Assembly (NCBI GenBank): GCA_016202915.1
Contig: JACQNT010000214.1
Location: forward strand, 1 to 11,328
Length of the DNA: 11,328 nt
Source: Acidobacteriota bacterium
Lineage (GTDB): Bacteria; Acidobacteriota; Polarisedimenticolia; Gp22-AA2
Direction: 5' to 3'
Numbering within the stretch: position 1 is the stretch's first letter; every line of letters starts with the position of its first letter. Shown here one piece after another: positions 9,502 through 11,328 of this stretch. The notes under the pieces are model-generated. The model was given only the letters and a program-made list of their open reading frames with translations, ran no database searches and was not told where the DNA came from. Position numbers and translations under genes: made by a program.

Positions 9502-10520
9502 TCATCGACGGCGGCCAGCGGCGTGGATCTCTCTGGGGATACGGGCTATGTCCCTGAGGGGCCAAGCGGCGATCCTCGCGTCGATCGGGAAGGCGTTCGC
9601 GCCGGCGTGGATCACCCAGAGATGTCTCAGTCGGAGGTCCTCCAGGGCGGCTCGCATGGACCGGGTCACCCTCGGAGCGTCGGTGAGCCTGAATCCGAAC
9701 CCGAACCGATGCCCCCCGTGGATGAGGAACAGATCCAGCTCGGCGCCTCCGTGAGTTGACCAGAAATACGCGTCATCAGGGAGGATCGCTCCGAGGGTCT
9801 GTTCGAGAGCAAAGCCTTCCCAGGAGGCGCCGGCCTGGGGATGTCCGAGAACGCTGTGGCGGTCGGTAAGACCCAGTAGGCTGTGCAGGATTCCCGAGTC
9901 GCGCACGTACACTTGAAGCCACGCATTGCCGGCGCCGGGACGGCAATGCCCAACCGGGGTACGTCGCGTTCCAGAAAGGTCCGGATGAAGCTCTCCCGCC
10001 AGGCAAGGCTATCCGCATCGGAGCGTGCCAGGAACGAGCGCGGAAAACCGCCTCGGATCCACAGTCTTTCCCATGACTCCAGGCCGATCTCGCTGAGGGC
10101 GAACCCGGCCAATTCCACGAACTCCATGCGTCCCGCCAGGCTCTCCGAAACACCCCGGACGAGGGATGGCGACGCGCTGCCGAGGATGAGGTATCTCGCT
10201 CTGTTCCCGGGGCGATCCACGAGCACCCGCAATGCACTGAACACCTCGGGCACCCGTTGCGCCTCGTCCAGGACGACGGTCCCGCGAAGGGGCCCAAGGA
10301 CCAGGCCGGGGTTCTGGAGCCTGCTCCGGTCCGCCTCGTGTTCGAGGTCGAAGTAGATCAGCCGGCGGTTTCTGCCGAGCATGCGGGCTAACGTTGTCTT
10401 CCCGCACTGCCGCGGGCCGAGGAGCGCCGTGACCGGCGAGCGCCGCAGGGCCGCGATCAGGCGGGCCAGGGAGGAGGGGCGATCCAAATACTTCCGCGAC
10501 GTCCCGGGCACGAGGCACAT
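9502..10520 (-). pseudogene. DUF4143-type AAA ATPase (COG1373-like), broken by internal deletion and frame change
   Basis: Two minus-strand frames together encode one ATPase. The first part begins at ATG 10520: Walker A GPRQCGKTT at 35-43, Walker B TVVLDEAQ at 81-88, GSASPSL at 114-120, RGGFPRS at 157-163 and FLERDVPRLGI at 182-192. Homology stops near residue 200 (plus-strand position 9921), and that frame runs on meaninglessly to 9666. The C-terminal DUF4143 part resumes in another frame from about 9912 (VYVRDSGILHSLLG, then GAELDLFLI) and ends at 9502. The two parts total about 336 residues, against roughly 390 usual for intact members. The missing stretch is the region between ATPase and nuclease-like domain, about 50 codons. 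The expected FEFK motif near the C-terminus reads FGFRL, losing Glu and Lys. The family is of uncertain role and often mobile. Sequencing error cannot explain the lost codons. Confidence 0.85.
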
Positions 10521-10578
10521 GAGCAGACGGATGTGTAACGGGGAGAAGTGGTGGACCCGGACGCAAAGAATTTGAACT

Positions 10579-10794
10579 GTGGGGGAGGGGCTCTGCGAAT
10601 TGGCCCTGCTGGATACCTATCCTCCCCCGGCCTATCAACGGATCGCCCGCAAGGCCGTTGACCTGGAACAACCTGGCCTCACTCTCACCGCGATCGCGCG
10701 GCGGCTCGGTGTCACCGACAAGACAGTGGCGAAGGCCGTCAGATGGCTCAGAGGCATCGCGCCCCAGCAGGAGCGCGAAGGCGCGCCTCTATAG
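10579..10794 (+). CDS. Small helix-turn-helix protein or fragment
   Basis: The 71-residue product has a clear HTH at about 34-56 (LTLTAIARRLGVTDKTVAKAVRW), preceded by YQRIARKAVDL. This pattern occurs in DNA-binding ends of recombinases, transposases and related regulators. Little else is present, so it is either a very small regulator or the remains of a longer mobile-element gene. The start is unclear: GTG at 10579 lacks a ribosome-binding site and follows an in-frame TGA at 10573-10575, while TTG at 10600 has GGGGAGGGG 9 bases upstream. The stop lies 11 bases from the convergent recQ stop. Its position beside a broken ATPase favours a remnant. Moderate confidence that it was once coding; low confidence that it is functional. 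Confidence 0.5.
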   Translation: MGEGLCELALLDTYPPPAYQRIARKAVDLEQPGLTLTAIARRLGVTDKTVAKAVRWLRGIAPQQEREGAPL

Positions 10795-10802
10795 AGCGCG
10801 CC
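10780..10802. terminator. Hairpin between convergent stop codons, candidate bidirectional terminator
   Basis: GGCGCG at 10780-10785 pairs with CGCGCC at 10797-10802. With a bulged C, the stem continues CTC/GAG around a TATA loop, giving 9 bp. It spans the stop codon of the HTH reading frame and ends 3 bases before the recQ stop. The stem is strong and symmetrical, so it would form in both transcripts. No T-run is present on either side. Confidence 0.4.
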
Positions 10803-10805
10803 CCA

Positions 10806-11328
10806 TCAGTTCCGTGGCTTTGACCGAACACCGATCGGCGCACCATCATTCCCGTCCCGGCGAGGCCGCAATCGGGCAGCGCCGGTCTCAGGGGCGTCCC
10901 CGGCCAGCACGTGCAGCAGCGCCTCGCCGTAGGCCTCGAGCTTCGCCGGACCGACCCCCTTGACGGCGCGCAGTCCGTCGCGGTCGCGAGGCCTCCGCGC
11001 GGCCAGCGCGGCAAGCGTCGTGTCGTGGAAGATCACGTACGCCGGAACGCCCCGGCGCTTCGCCTCCGCCGCACGCCACTCCCGGAGGCGGGCGAGCAGG
11101 CCGGCATCCGGCTCCGGAGCGTCCGGCGGCCTCCCGGCGTCCGGCAGCGTTCTGAGGGCCATCCGCGTCCCCGCGGCCGGTCGCCCTCCGGCCAACGGCC
11201 GGGGCAGCGCCAGCAACGGCCGGCGCTCGGCGCGCATGACGGCGACGCCCTCGACCGTGAGGGCGAGGACGAAGGCGCCCGGGCGGCCTCCCTCGATCCC
11301 GCGGCGCTCCAGGAGCCCGGCCTCCAGC
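10806..11328 (-). CDS. recQ: ATP-dependent DNA helicase RecQ, C-terminal part (5' partial)
   Basis: The frame is open to the window edge, giving 173 C-terminal residues. The first 44 match the end of the RQC winged-helix domain (LLERRG, then LTVEGVAVMRAERRPLLALP). A Pro/Ala-rich linker follows, then one HRDC domain at about 76-142, with FHDTTLAALAARRPRD and the helix-hairpin-like VKGVGPAKLEAYG. A short basic tail ends the protein. RecQ is a 3'-5' helicase that unwinds forks and recombination intermediates; HRDC adds DNA-binding specificity. The helicase motor domains would lie beyond 11328. Only one HRDC is present, as in E. coli RecQ. ATG at 11237 is internal and should not be taken as the start. 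An HRDC protein of another type is possible, but the RQC end before it makes RecQ the best call. Confidence 0.88.
   Translation of the reverse strand, partial: LEAGLLERRGIEGGRPGAFVLALTVEGVAVMRAERRPLLALPRPLAGGRPAAGTRMALRTLPDAGRPPDAPEPDAGLLARLREWRAAEAKRRGVPAYVIFHDTTLAALAARRPRDRDGLRAVKGVGPAKLEAYGEALLHVLAGDAPETGAARLRPRRDGNDGAPIGVRSKPRN

Noticed and set aside
9666..9909. The last 80 or so residues of the first ATPase frame as a novel C-terminal domain.
   Set aside because: The overlapping frame in the same stretch carries recognisable DUF4143 sequence, so this end is frame-shifted read-through.
10549..10640. A complete tRNA gene on the minus strand.
   Set aside because: No 5' acceptor arm complementary to the putative 3' end, no cloverleaf, and a T-arm region of the wrong length.

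Overview
The window is high-GC DNA (about two thirds G+C by eye) from a Gram-negative bacterium. Evidence for an outer membrane is a DUF5916-type beta-barrel protein ending in Phe, a periplasmic di-heme enzyme and several signal peptides. The combination of thrombospondin type 3 repeats, a non-cellulosomal dockerin, a DUF5916 protein and an MbnH-like di-heme enzyme fits Acidobacteriota or another large-genome soil or sediment lineage such as Myxococcota or Candidatus Eisenbacteria. The phylum is an inference. There is no rRNA, intact tRNA, CRISPR array or complete insertion sequence.

Layout. (a) Positions 1-2570, plus strand: the 3' part of a large secreted modular protein with propeller-like repeats, Ca-binding thrombospondin 3 repeats, a carboxypeptidase-regulatory-like domain, a type I dockerin and a Cys-rich tail. 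(b) 2580-4452, minus strand: a two-gene operon, in transcription order a small exported TPR protein and then an MbnH/MauG-type di-heme enzyme. The two reading frames overlap. (c) 4453-4728: a divergent intergenic region with three complementary segments that could form mutually exclusive stems. (d) 4729-9333, plus strand: a CBM9-like/DUF5916 outer-membrane barrel protein, then a CopA-type Cu(I) P1B-ATPase with an N-terminal heavy-metal-binding domain and a strong ribosome-binding site. (e) 9334-10805: a decayed zone holding a DUF4143 AAA ATPase broken by an internal deletion with a frame change, and a short HTH fragment. (f) 10806-11328, minus strand: the C-terminal end of RecQ (end of RQC plus one HRDC), running off the window.

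How the genes may work together. Only the TPR/di-heme pair has firm operon evidence. MbnH enzymes oxidise a Trp of the copper protein MbnP, normally encoded beside them. Here no MbnP is adjacent, and a TPR protein holds the partner position. A Cu(I) exporter lies on the other side of the divergent promoter region, so a shared link to copper handling is possible but not shown. The rest of the window reads as ordinary chromosome with one patch of gene decay between the copper ATPase and recQ.
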